From positions 1 through 11,654 of the forward strand of contig CAIUDS010000724.1 of the NCBI GenBank assembly GCA_903897985.1: a stretch of 11,654 nt of DNA, written 5' to 3'. Origin of the DNA: an uncultured delta proteobacterium (GTDB taxonomy: Bacteria > RBG-13-61-14 > DRUE01). Positions 1 through 6,274 of this stretch are shown here, in pieces. How positions within the stretch are numbered: the stretch's first letter is position 1; each line of letters begins with the position of its first letter. The translations under genes and the position numbers were made by a program. Under the pieces are notes generated by a model. That model did not search any database, was not told where the DNA came from, and saw nothing but the letters and a program-made list of their open reading frames with translations.

Positions 1-2
1 AG

Positions 3-137
3 TTTTCCGAAGTTGATCTATAGGTTCCATTTTTTGATACCCTGAAAGCTGATTACCGAGAATTTGAGGAATGGTTCATAAAGAAGCATGACCAGGAAGC
101 TTATGTTCTGCGACTCGATGCTCAGCTTGCCGGTTTC
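3..137 (+). other. Conserved N-terminal stretch of the GNAT gene, interrupted by an in-frame TAG
   Basis: The reading frame of the downstream acetyltransferase stays open to the left of its first ATG as far as a TAG at 21-23, and continues beyond it to the window edge. The translation after the TAG contains VPFFDTLKADY and EFEEWF, and it leads without a break into the first ATG. I recognise this as the usual N-terminal part of this GNAT family (FFDSLK.DYP.FEEWF). Even the six residues before the TAG (FSEVDL) look like family sequence. The gene therefore probably once started left of the window and the TAG is a nonsense change or a sequencing error. No ATG, GTG or TTG codon lies in frame between the TAG and 138; only CTG codons (42-44, 108-110) or ATA do. 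Confidence 0.6.
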
Positions 138-1031
138 ATGCATCTCAAACTCGAAGAGGGCGAAGTCGCCGATATTGATCCAAAACTACCACCTGCAAAG
201 CGCATCAAGATATCCACCTTCAAAGTTGATGCGCACGGAACCAGGGTGGGTCAAAGACTTCTCAAAATCGCCCTCGATAATGCCGTTGCGGCAAAAGCTT
301 CCGAATTATATGTGACCGTATTCACCAAATATAATCCTCTCATCGAGATGCTAGAAGAATTCGGGTTCTTGAAGATGGGGCATAAAAGGACTCAAAACGG
401 GGAAGAGTTGGTCCTGATTAAGAACCTGCAAAAGCTGGCAGGAGACCTCCGGAAGGATTACCCTTTAATTGCGGCGAAGGGCAAAAGTAAATTTATTTTA
501 TCCATACGCCCCGAATGGCATACCCAGCTTTTTCCGGACTCGATTCTCGAAAATGAAACTTATGACATTCTTAAAGATGTCTCTCATACAAATAGCATTG
601 AGAAAACTTATGTATGTTTCATGGATCTTTCAGAGTTGCGTAAAGGAGACATCCTCTTAATTTATAGAACATCAGATATACCCGGGCGTGCCTGGTATCG
701 TTCGGTCGTAACTTCCTTATGCACAGTTGAAGAAGTGCGGCGAAAACAAGATTTTGCCGACCGCGCAGAGTATATCCGCTATACTGAGACGTTTAGCGTT
801 TTTGATGCAAAGGAACTCGCGGGGTGGTGGAATTCCAAAAAGAACCTTTATGTTGTGAAAATGCTTTACAATGCCGCTTTTTCCCGGAGGCTGATTAGAA
901 AAGATTTAATCGAAAAGTTCGGATTGCCAGGTGACGAGAGCACTTACTGGGGATTTTTGAGAATAGCAGATGACCAATTCAAAAATGTCGTCAGAGCTGG
1001 GGGAATTGATGATAGTCTTATTGTCAGTTAA
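138..1031 (+). CDS. GNAT N-acetyltransferase with C-terminal PUA/ASCH-like domain (probably 5'-interrupted)
   Basis: From the first ATG this is 297 residues. Residues 1-95 are the core of a GNAT acetyltransferase, which transfers an acetyl group from acetyl-CoA. The strand plus acetyl-CoA loop is seen at about 25-45 (STFKVDAHGTRVGQRLLKIA), followed by YVTVF and LLEEFGF-like motifs (58-77). Residues 115-297 form a second domain starting FILSIRPEW, with GDILLIYR at 170-177; I read it as PUA/ASCH-like, which suggests RNA or nucleotide recognition. The ATG start removes the first beta strand and helix of the GNAT fold, whose sequence is visible upstream, so this start is probably not native. The 3' end overlaps the next gene by 23 bases. 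The acetylated substrate cannot be told from sequence; a link to RNA or translation is inference. Base use is AT-richer than in the genes to the right. Confidence 0.75.
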   Translation: MHLKLEEGEVADIDPKLPPAKRIKISTFKVDAHGTRVGQRLLKIALDNAVAAKASELYVTVFTKYNPLIEMLEEFGFLKMGHKRTQNGEELVLIKNLQKLAGDLRKDYPLIAAKGKSKFILSIRPEWHTQLFPDSILENETYDILKDVSHTNSIEKTYVCFMDLSELRKGDILLIYRTSDIPGRAWYRSVVTSLCTVEEVRRKQDFADRAEYIRYTETFSVFDAKELAGWWNSKKNLYVVKMLYNAAFSRRLIRKDLIEKFGLPGDESTYWGFLRIADDQFKNVVRAGGIDDSLIVS

Positions 1032-1416
1032 GCCAGAATTCGCGTATAAAATATTTGAGGGGACAAAGAAATACGAGTACCGTAAGGTTCTTTTCAGTGA
1101 CCTTGATGGGGACAAAATACTCATTTATGTTTCAAGTCCGGTCAAAAAAATTATTGGAGAGATCGAGGTCGAGGAAATAATCAGCGACAGCCCTAAGGAG
1201 CTTTGGCGTAAGACCGGGAAACAGGGCGGCATAAGCAGCGATTTCTTTTTCGAGTATTTTACCGATCGCGGCATTGGGCATGCAATTAAAATCAAATCAG
1301 TTCGGCGATATGAAACCCCCGTTGATCCTTATAAAGCGATAGCCAGGTTTAAAGCGCCTCAGTCTTTCGCTTATCTAAAGGACGCAAGGCTTCAAAGAAA
1401 ATTTGCTTTCGCGTAA
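1009..1416 (+). CDS. Stand-alone ASCH-domain (PUA-like fold) protein
   Basis: This 135-residue protein begins MIVLLSVKPEFAYKIFEGTK, the characteristic opening of small ASCH proteins: a strand, then KPE, then a helix. GDKILIYVSS (about residues 36-45), GEIEVEEI and a final helix/strand follow. ASCH proteins share the PUA fold and are thought to bind RNA or modified nucleotides; no enzyme activity can be assigned here. ATGs at 970 and 985 are also in frame, but 1009 is preferred because the family opens at this point and a GGGGG purine run lies five bases upstream. The start is inside the preceding GNAT gene, so translational coupling is likely. It resembles the C-terminal domain of that neighbour, which suggests that the two act together. 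There is no clear terminator after it. Confidence 0.8.
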   Translation: MIVLLSVKPEFAYKIFEGTKKYEYRKVLFSDLDGDKILIYVSSPVKKIIGEIEVEEIISDSPKELWRKTGKQGGISSDFFFEYFTDRGIGHAIKIKSVRRYETPVDPYKAIARFKAPQSFAYLKDARLQRKFAFA

Positions 1417-1535
1417 ATTGCGACTGCGCTAATGTTGCGCTAACGGGGTCAAATCTTGGCATCCTTCTCCGTTACGACTACTGAGGACAAGTTAGACATT
1501 TCCTCCAATTTTTGCGCTGAGAGCCTGCATAAAAT

Positions 1536-1766
1536 TCAATCTCCTCCTCTTCCTATCGTTTCCCTCTCCTCGCCCATTTCAGGGGCTTTCAAATTTACTG
1601 CCTGATAAATTAGCTGCTGGTCAAGATTATGCCGGTGTTTCAGGGAGTTGTCAAGCAAAAAATGCAGAATGAGCGAGAGAAGCACGAGCAAGATGATCAA
1701 GCAGTCGCGATTACGCCGAGGCGTGATCGCCCGCACAGAAAGATAGCTCGCGCGATTAAAGCTCAA
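1536..1766 (-). CDS. Doubtful small membrane protein ORF
   Basis: This is a 76-codon frame with a TTG start whose TTGA overlaps the stop codon of the GH3 gene, an arrangement that could allow translational coupling. The product would have a basic N-terminus (TPRRNRD at about 15-21), one strongly hydrophobic segment (CLIILLVLLSLILHFLL, about 22-38) and a charged C-terminal tail. I do not recognise a family. Against it: there is no clear Shine-Dalgarno before the TTG, the codon use is unremarkable, and a consensus-like promoter lies inside the frame. It may be a chance open frame or a relic. Confidence 0.25.
   Translation of the reverse strand: MSFNRASYLSVRAITPRRNRDCLIILLVLLSLILHFLLDNSLKHRHNLDQQLIYQAVNLKAPEMGEERETIGRGGD
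1626..1654 (-). promoter_or_regulatory. Strong sigma70-like promoter pointing left
   Basis: On the minus strand the sequence reads TTGACA (1649-1654, a perfect -35), a 17-base spacer, and CATAAT (1626-1631, five of six -10 bases). Transcription would begin near 1619 and run towards the ASCH gene, antisense to it. The only reading frame soon after it is a 12-codon one (1530-1492) behind a GGAGGAG at 1541-1547. It may drive a small RNA, an antisense RNA or a lost gene. The call is by pattern only. Confidence 0.45.
1707..1730 (+). repeat. 10-bp hairpin with CGAG loop
   Basis: The arms GCGATTACGC (1707-1716) and GCGTGATCGC (1721-1730) pair fully in plus-strand RNA with one U-G wobble; in minus-strand RNA that pair becomes an A/C mismatch. 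Neither side has a T-run, so it is not a typical intrinsic terminator. It lies about 30 bases beyond the stop of the GH3 gene and could be a 3'-end stabilising structure or a small dispersed palindrome. Confidence 0.4.
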
Positions 1767-3838
1767 ACAATGGTGAAACTGTCGCTGAGCAGGGATTCTT
1801 TTTGGGAGCTTGGTCCCACGGAGACCACATACTCGATCGGCTCGACTTCAAAGGCCTTGCGGGCGGTATTGTAAAAGGCCAGGTTATCGGCCTTGAGTTC
1901 CAGCGAGACGGTCCGGGTTTCCCCGGGCTTGAGCGCCACCCGGGTAAAGGCCTTCAGGTCTTTCACCGGCCGGCCAATTTGGGAGCCGTTGTAACCCACA
2001 TAAAGCTGCACGACCTCCTCGCCGGGCCGGTCGCCGAGGTTGGTGACCTCGACCGTGGCGGTCACCCGGTCATCCGGGCCGATCTTATCTTCGGACAGCC
2101 TGAGCTTGTCATATTTGAAACTGGCATAGGAAAGGCCGAACCCGAAGGGGAAGGCCGGTTCCAGGTTTTTCTTGTCGAACCGGCGGTAGCCGTGGTAGTA
2201 GCCGTATGAGACCACGGGAGACTGGTTGTCAAACGGGACGAGCTGGCCGGCGGATTTGGGGAAGACGATGGGGAGTTTGCCCGAGGGGTTGATGTCCCCG
2301 AACAGGACATCGGCGAGGGCGTTTCCGCCCTCCATGCCCGAATACCAGGCCATCACGATGGCCGGCACATGGTTTTTCCAACGCGCCATGATGACCGCGC
2401 CGCCGGCCTGGACCACCACGATGCACCGAGGGTTGGCGTCCGCCACCGCTTGAATCAACGCCTCATGCGAATCGGACAAGGTAAGCCGCAGCCGGTCAGA
2501 CCCCTCATTCTCGTCCTGGGCCGTAAGCCCCACGATCACCACCGCGGCGTCGGCCTTGGCCGCGGCTTTCTTGGCCGCTTCGAGGTTCAGGCCGTCCCGA
2601 TGGAGAATCTCGATTTTGCCGGCCGCGCGGCGGATGCCGGCGAGGGGCGTGACGACATAGGCGGGGATGAACTCGGTGGACCCGGTGGCGCCCAGGTTGA
2701 CCTGGTCGGCCAGTTCGCCGATGACCGCGAGGGTATTGATCTGGTCCCGGTCCAGCGGCAGGGCCTGCTTCTCGTTCTTGAGCAGCACGATGGCTTTTTG
2801 CGCGGACTCGAGCGCGATGGCGGCGTGGGCCGCGCTGCCGAGTTTTTTGACATCGTAGCCGGGCCCGCCTTCGAGATGGATGAAGCGGAGCTGCTCGCGG
2901 AACTGGCGCGCCACCGCCTCGTCAATGTTTTTCATCGGCACCAAGCCGCCCTCGACCGCCAGCCGAAGCTTCCAGTCGTAATAAATCCGCCGGTCCATTT
3001 CCACATCGCAACCCGCATTGGCCGAAGCCACGGTTTCCTTGATGCTCCCGAAGTCCGAGAGCACAAAGCCCGGGAATTTCCATTCGCCTTTGAGAATTTC
3101 GCGGAGCAAATGCGTATTCTGCGCGCAGGGCTCGCCGTTCAAGCTGTTATAGGCGTTCATGATCGAGGCCGTGCCCGCGTCCACGCAGGCCTTGAAATGG
3201 GGCAGGTAAATCTCCCGTAGCGTCCGCTCGTCCATCTGAACATCCACATAGTGCCGCGACTTGTCAATGCTGTTGCCGGCGAAATGCTTGGCGCAGGCCA
3301 TCATGTGGTTTTGCACCCCTCTCACCACCGACGATCCCATCCGGCCCAGGTGATAGGGGTCCTCCCCAAAGGTTTCCTGCGAACGCCCCCAACTCGGGTG
3401 CCGCAGCAAGTTGATGCACACCCCGCCGAAAAAATTCGCGCCGCCGGCCCGGCCCTCATAACCGATCACATTCCCGACCCGCTGCTCGAGTTCCGGGTCC
3501 CAGGTGGCGCCTCGGGCCATGGCCGCGGGGAAGCAGGTCGCGCCGGTGAAACGAATCCCGCGCGAGCCGTCCACAAACCGGATCCCGGGCATGCCCAGGC
3601 GCGCGCATCCGGGCGTATTGTCGGTGTGGAAGGGAGCGCGGGAATCCACCTTGGTGAAGGCCGTCGGGATCCCGGCCATCACCATGATCTTCTCGTCCAG
3701 GGTCATCTGCGAAACCAGCTTCCGCACCCGCGCCTCGATTTCTTCCGGGCCCAGCGCCGGTCCGGCCTGCAGCCAACGCGGCAAGGAAACCGCGGCCGCC
3801 ATCGTCCCGGCCGTGGCTAAAAATTTTCTCCGATTCAC
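1763..3838 (-). CDS. Tat-exported glycoside hydrolase family 3 (beta-glucosidase-like)
   Basis: The 691-residue enzyme would hydrolyse terminal beta-linked sugars with retention of configuration, probably outside the cytoplasm. The N-terminus has a twin-arginine signal (NRRKFL at 2-7, hydrophobic stretch, then WLQA before a likely cleavage near residue 25). The GH3 N-terminal barrel shows GMPGIRFVDGSRG, CAKHFAGN (about 182-189) and GFVLSDFG, where Asp262 is the expected nucleophile; SDF replaces the commoner SDW. The C-terminal sandwich domain carries ENEGSDR with Glu445 as the likely acid/base. A fibronectin-III-like end follows (GEEVVQLYVG, about 605-680). Length and domain order are normal for the family. 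GTG at 3838 is chosen as start for its Shine-Dalgarno; an in-frame ATG at 3883 lies within the promoter. The gene is divergent from the glycan operon, so it may trim or recycle a related glycan, but the substrate is unknown. Confidence 0.93.
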   Translation of the reverse strand: MNRRKFLATAGTMAAAVSLPRWLQAGPALGPEEIEARVRKLVSQMTLDEKIMVMAGIPTAFTKVDSRAPFHTDNTPGCARLGMPGIRFVDGSRGIRFTGATCFPAAMARGATWDPELEQRVGNVIGYEGRAGGANFFGGVCINLLRHPSWGRSQETFGEDPYHLGRMGSSVVRGVQNHMMACAKHFAGNSIDKSRHYVDVQMDERTLREIYLPHFKACVDAGTASIMNAYNSLNGEPCAQNTHLLREILKGEWKFPGFVLSDFGSIKETVASANAGCDVEMDRRIYYDWKLRLAVEGGLVPMKNIDEAVARQFREQLRFIHLEGGPGYDVKKLGSAAHAAIALESAQKAIVLLKNEKQALPLDRDQINTLAVIGELADQVNLGATGSTEFIPAYVVTPLAGIRRAAGKIEILHRDGLNLEAAKKAAAKADAAVVIVGLTAQDENEGSDRLRLTLSDSHEALIQAVADANPRCIVVVQAGGAVIMARWKNHVPAIVMAWYSGMEGGNALADVLFGDINPSGKLPIVFPKSAGQLVPFDNQSPVVSYGYYHGYRRFDKKNLEPAFPFGFGLSYASFKYDKLRLSEDKIGPDDRVTATVEVTNLGDRPGEEVVQLYVGYNGSQIGRPVKDLKAFTRVALKPGETRTVSLELKADNLAFYNTARKAFEVEPIEYVVSVGPSSQKESLLSDSFTIV

Positions 3839-3844
3839 CGTGTT

Positions 3845-3850
3845 CCTCCC
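3845..3850 (-). promoter_or_regulatory. Shine-Dalgarno that fixes the GH3 start
   Basis: The minus strand reads GGGAGG, then six bases (AACACG), then GTG. This places initiation at 3838 and puts the twin-arginine motif at residues 2-7, the normal position for a Tat signal. The upstream ATG at 3883 has no comparable site. Confidence 0.75.
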
Positions 3851-3881
3851 AAAAACCGAATTAGCAATTTTGCCGGAAATC

Positions 3882-3909
3882 ATTATAAATCAGCCGTGGA
3901 TTTAAGCAA
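3882..3909 (-). promoter_or_regulatory. Promoter for the GH3 gene
   Basis: Minus-strand TTGCTT (3904-3909), a 16-base spacer and a perfect TATAAT (3882-3887). The start of transcription would be near 3875, giving a leader of about 37 bases before the GTG. The ATG at 3881-3883 falls in the -10 box and therefore would not be transcribed. Confidence 0.6.
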
Positions 3910-3981
3910 ACTCCCGGCCGGTTCGAACCTCGTCAGGACACGCATAAAATTCCCCGGGCTTTCCTGCAGCCGGCCGGTCCT

Positions 3982-4009
3982 TTGTCTCTTCCCGATAGTG
4001 TCTTATACT
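3982..4009 (+). promoter_or_regulatory. Promoter of the glycan operon
   Basis: TTGTCT (3982-3987), a 16-base spacer and TATACT (4004-4009, five of six consensus bases). Transcription would begin near 4016, about 20 bases before the leader peptide ATG. It is the best-placed candidate upstream of the first operon gene, and diverges from the GH3 promoter with about 70 bases between them. A CCGGCCGGT sequence occurs twice in or next to this interval (3914-3922 and 3970-3978) and could be an operator pair, but it is GC-rich and may be chance. Confidence 0.5.
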
Positions 4010-4035
4010 GGAACGGGGCTTAGAGCCAGGAACTT

Positions 4036-4068
4036 ATGAAGAAAAAGAGGTTTCCTAAAAGCAGATGA
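4036..4068 (+). CDS. Candidate 10-codon leader peptide MKKKRFPKSR
   Basis: An ATG at 4036 follows CAGGA (4027-4031) at a good distance. Ten codons, six of them Lys or Arg, end in a TGA whose ATGA overlaps the start of the glycosyltransferase gene. The glycosyltransferase has only a distant AGAGG of its own (4046-4050), inside this peptide, so its initiation may depend on translating the leader. It may act as a coupling or regulatory upstream ORF. Chance occurrence cannot be excluded for so short a frame. Confidence 0.4.
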   Translation: MKKKRFPKSR

Positions 4069-5354
4069 GAATTTTATATCTCACTCATCGTTTCCCGCCC
4101 GACCATTTCCGGGGGACCGAGGTTTATACCTGGCAGTTGGCGCGGGAGATGCAAAGCCGGGGACATGAGGTGCTGGTGGTGGCGTTGCGGGAACCGGCGG
4201 CGCCGGCCCCGCTGGCCACGGTGCGGGATGAATATGCGGGCGTGAAGGTGGAGCGGATTTGCAAACGGCTGAGACCGGATGATTTCGAGGGGTACTTCTT
4301 CGACCCGGACATGGACCGGGTCTTTGTGGACATCCTGGAGGATTTTTCGCCGGAGCTCATCCATGCCACCTATTTCCTGGGCGGGCTTTCCCTGGGCATG
4401 AGCCTCGAGGCCGCGCGGCAAAAAAAATTGCTGGTGACGATCACGGATTACTCGAGCCTGTGTCCGCGCGGGCAGATGCTGGACCGGAATTTGACCATGT
4501 GCTACGGGCCGCGCGAGGGCGTGAAATGCCTCTATTGTTTGTTTGACAAGAGCTGGCTTTTCCAAAACCCGAAGCTGGACCAGTGGGCGCGCGAGTATTT
4601 GCCCACCTGGCTCGGCAACTTCCGGGAAATCCCCGAGCTCAACCTTATCAAAAAGCGGGACCGGGCCATTGCCGGGGTGCTGCACTCGGCGCAAGCCGTT
4701 ATCTTCGCGCACCCGCTCACGCTGCTTACTTTCAACCGCAACCAGATCAAAGTTCATCACCCCCAGCTCCTGGATTACGGGATTGACTACACGCCTTTCC
4801 GCGAACACCGCAAAATCCCCTCCGACCATCTCCGGATCGGCTACCTCGGCCAGATCCTTCCCCACAAGGGCCTGCATACCCTGGTCGAGGCCTTGGCCGG
4901 GATTCCGGAGCAGGACGAGTTCGAGTTGAAAATTTATGGCAGCTTGGCGGACCCCGCGGAGAAGAGTTATTTTGACTCGCTCGGGCTGGACCGAATCAAG
5001 CGTCAGGCTTGGCTCGGCACTTTTGACCTGAGCCTGATGAACAAGGTTCTCGAAGCCCTGGACCTCCTGGTGGTCCCCAGCATCTGGCCGGAAAATTGCC
5101 CGCTCGCGCCCAAATACGCGCTCCTGACCGGGACCCGCCTCCTGATCTCGGATGCGCAGGGAATCCTGGTCAAGGCCGAAGGCGAAGGCATTGACTTTTT
5201 CCCGATCGGAAACGCGGACCGGTTGCGCGAGAAAATCCATAACCTGATCCAGACCGGGGCCTGGCAGGCACGGCTCGAGCCGAGCGCCGGGCTGGTGGTC
5301 CGGATCCAGGACCACGCGGCCCGGTTGGAAAAACTTTACCGGGGTGAGGAATGA
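4065..5354 (+). CDS. GT4-type (GT-B fold) glycosyltransferase
   Basis: A 429-residue cytoplasmic or peripheral glycosyltransferase that would move a sugar from a nucleotide donor to a growing glycan. The N-terminal half opens with MRILYLTHRFPPDHFRGTEV, the usual acceptor-side Rossmann start with the glycine loop. The C-terminal half has IGYLGQILPHKGLHTLVEAL (about 258-277), typical of GT4 donor domains. In WPENCPLAPKY the first Glu of the EX7E motif is Glu343, but the second position is Tyr351, so the nucleotide-sugar contact usually made by that Glu is missing. A cysteine cluster lies mid-protein (Cys133, Cys146, Cys155, Cys158, the last two as CxxC), perhaps structural or metal-binding. The gene begins the large operon and overlaps the next by ATGA. 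Donor and acceptor are unknown. Confidence 0.9.
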   Translation: MRILYLTHRFPPDHFRGTEVYTWQLAREMQSRGHEVLVVALREPAAPAPLATVRDEYAGVKVERICKRLRPDDFEGYFFDPDMDRVFVDILEDFSPELIHATYFLGGLSLGMSLEAARQKKLLVTITDYSSLCPRGQMLDRNLTMCYGPREGVKCLYCLFDKSWLFQNPKLDQWAREYLPTWLGNFREIPELNLIKKRDRAIAGVLHSAQAVIFAHPLTLLTFNRNQIKVHHPQLLDYGIDYTPFREHRKIPSDHLRIGYLGQILPHKGLHTLVEALAGIPEQDEFELKIYGSLADPAEKSYFDSLGLDRIKRQAWLGTFDLSLMNKVLEALDLLVVPSIWPENCPLAPKYALLTGTRLLISDAQGILVKAEGEGIDFFPIGNADRLREKIHNLIQTGAWQARLEPSAGLVVRIQDHAARLEKLYRGEE

Positions 5355-6274
5355 AAGAACGGCTGGTGCTCCTGGGCGGGTCCGGGTTCCTCGGTCAAAG
5401 CCTGCTGCGCTGGCTGGAGCAAAGGGGCAGGAGGAAAACCTATCAGGTCGTGGTGCTGGACCCGAACCCTCCGAAATTTTTTTCGCCGGACAAATATATC
5501 AGCGGCCGGCTGGAAGAGACGGAAAAAATCCTGGCCGCGCTTAAAAAGGGCGACCTGCTCCTTCATCTGGTGCATACCACCATCCCGGCCGACTCCGCGA
5601 ATGCGCCGCAGCGCGAGTTGAAGGAAAACCTGGAGCCGACCGTGAAATTACTCGAGGCGCTGAAGGGAGTTTCGATCAAGGGGCTCGTCTATTTCAGTTC
5701 AGGCGGGACCATCTATGGAGAGCCCGAAGCCAAGCGGCCGCTCTCGGAAGAGGCGCCGCGCCGGCCCGGATCCTTTTATGCGCTCACCAAGCTGCTGATC
5801 GAGGATGCGCTGATGGCCGGCGGAAACATGGGCTGGTTCAAGTATTTGATCGTCCGGCCCGGCAACCCCTACGGCCCGTATCAGGAACTGTTAAACCGGC
5901 ATGGCGCGGTCGGCAGAATTTTCTCGGCATTAATCGCCGGGGAAAAGTTCGCTCTTTACGGGAAAGGAGAAACCGTCCGGGATTACATCTATGTTGATGA
6001 TTTGGCGCAAGCGCTGATGCTTTTGTTGAAGCAGGCAAAGTGGAACCGGGTTTTCAATATCGGCTCGGGCAAGGGAATTTCGCTGAAAGCTTTGATCCGG
6101 CTGTGCCAAGAGGCGAGCGGGAAAAAGCTGAAGCTCGCGCCAAGACCGCTCCGGGAAACCGATTTGAAATACAATGTTCTTGATTGCGGCAAGCTCAAGG
6201 CGCTGGGCTGGAAACCGGAGACCAGCCTGGAACAAGGGCTTGAGCAAACCTGGCAATATTTTTTAAAAAAATGA
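5351..6274 (+). CDS. NAD-dependent nucleotide-sugar epimerase/dehydratase (extended SDR)
   Basis: A 307-residue extended short-chain dehydrogenase/reductase, the group that contains UDP-glucose 4-epimerases and related nucleotide-sugar enzymes. The dinucleotide loop is GGSGFLG (Gly9, Gly12, Gly15). The active site is visible as SSGGTIYG (116-123) and Tyr143-x3-Lys147 in YALTK; the position of the usual catalytic Ser in GalE-type enzymes is Gly here, with Thr120 close by, a form common in this branch. RPGNPYGPYQ (169-178) and DYIYVDDLAQAL, then FNIGSGKGISL, complete the family pattern. It would provide a nucleotide sugar for the neighbouring transferases. It overlaps both neighbours by four bases (ATGA), indicating one operon. 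The exact sugar cannot be read from sequence. Confidence 0.9.
   Translation: MKERLVLLGGSGFLGQSLLRWLEQRGRRKTYQVVVLDPNPPKFFSPDKYISGRLEETEKILAALKKGDLLLHLVHTTIPADSANAPQRELKENLEPTVKLLEALKGVSIKGLVYFSSGGTIYGEPEAKRPLSEEAPRRPGSFYALTKLLIEDALMAGGNMGWFKYLIVRPGNPYGPYQELLNRHGAVGRIFSALIAGEKFALYGKGETVRDYIYVDDLAQALMLLLKQAKWNRVFNIGSGKGISLKALIRLCQEASGKKLKLAPRPLRETDLKYNVLDCGKLKALGWKPETSLEQGLEQTWQYFLKK

Larger units (their letters stand above)
1417..1762. other. Intergenic region between convergent genes
   Basis: No firmly supported gene lies in these 346 bases. Seen here: a direct repeat TGCGCTAA at 1425-1432 and 1436-1443; a GGGGTCAAATCTT motif at 1445-1457 inside a weak TAACGG/CCGTTA inverted repeat (1441-1446, 1469-1474); a pyrimidine-rich tract around 1541-1575; a leftward promoter (1626-1654); and a hairpin (1707-1730). 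I see no tRNA, and no hairpin followed by a T-run on either strand, so the ends of both flanking transcripts are unexplained. Confidence 0.6.

Noticed and set aside
1417..1762. CRISPR array or RNA gene in the non-coding gap
   Set aside because: No regularly spaced repeats or tRNA/rRNA features; the only direct repeat is an 8-base pair of copies.
2369..3220. 283-codon plus-strand frame opposite the GH3 gene
   Set aside because: The GH3 frame carries all catalytic motifs; the opposite frame has low-complexity His/Arg/Gly-rich sequence and no family features.
3914..3932. GGTTCGAACC, resembling a tRNA T-loop
   Set aside because: The bases on either side do not form a T-stem beyond two pairs, and no acceptor or anticodon arm is present. 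It is a short palindrome only.
4074..5315. Long open frame (413 codons) on the minus strand across the GT4 gene
   Set aside because: It is antisense to a gene with clear GT4 motifs, and its translation shows no recognisable domain. GC-rich coding DNA commonly leaves such frames open.
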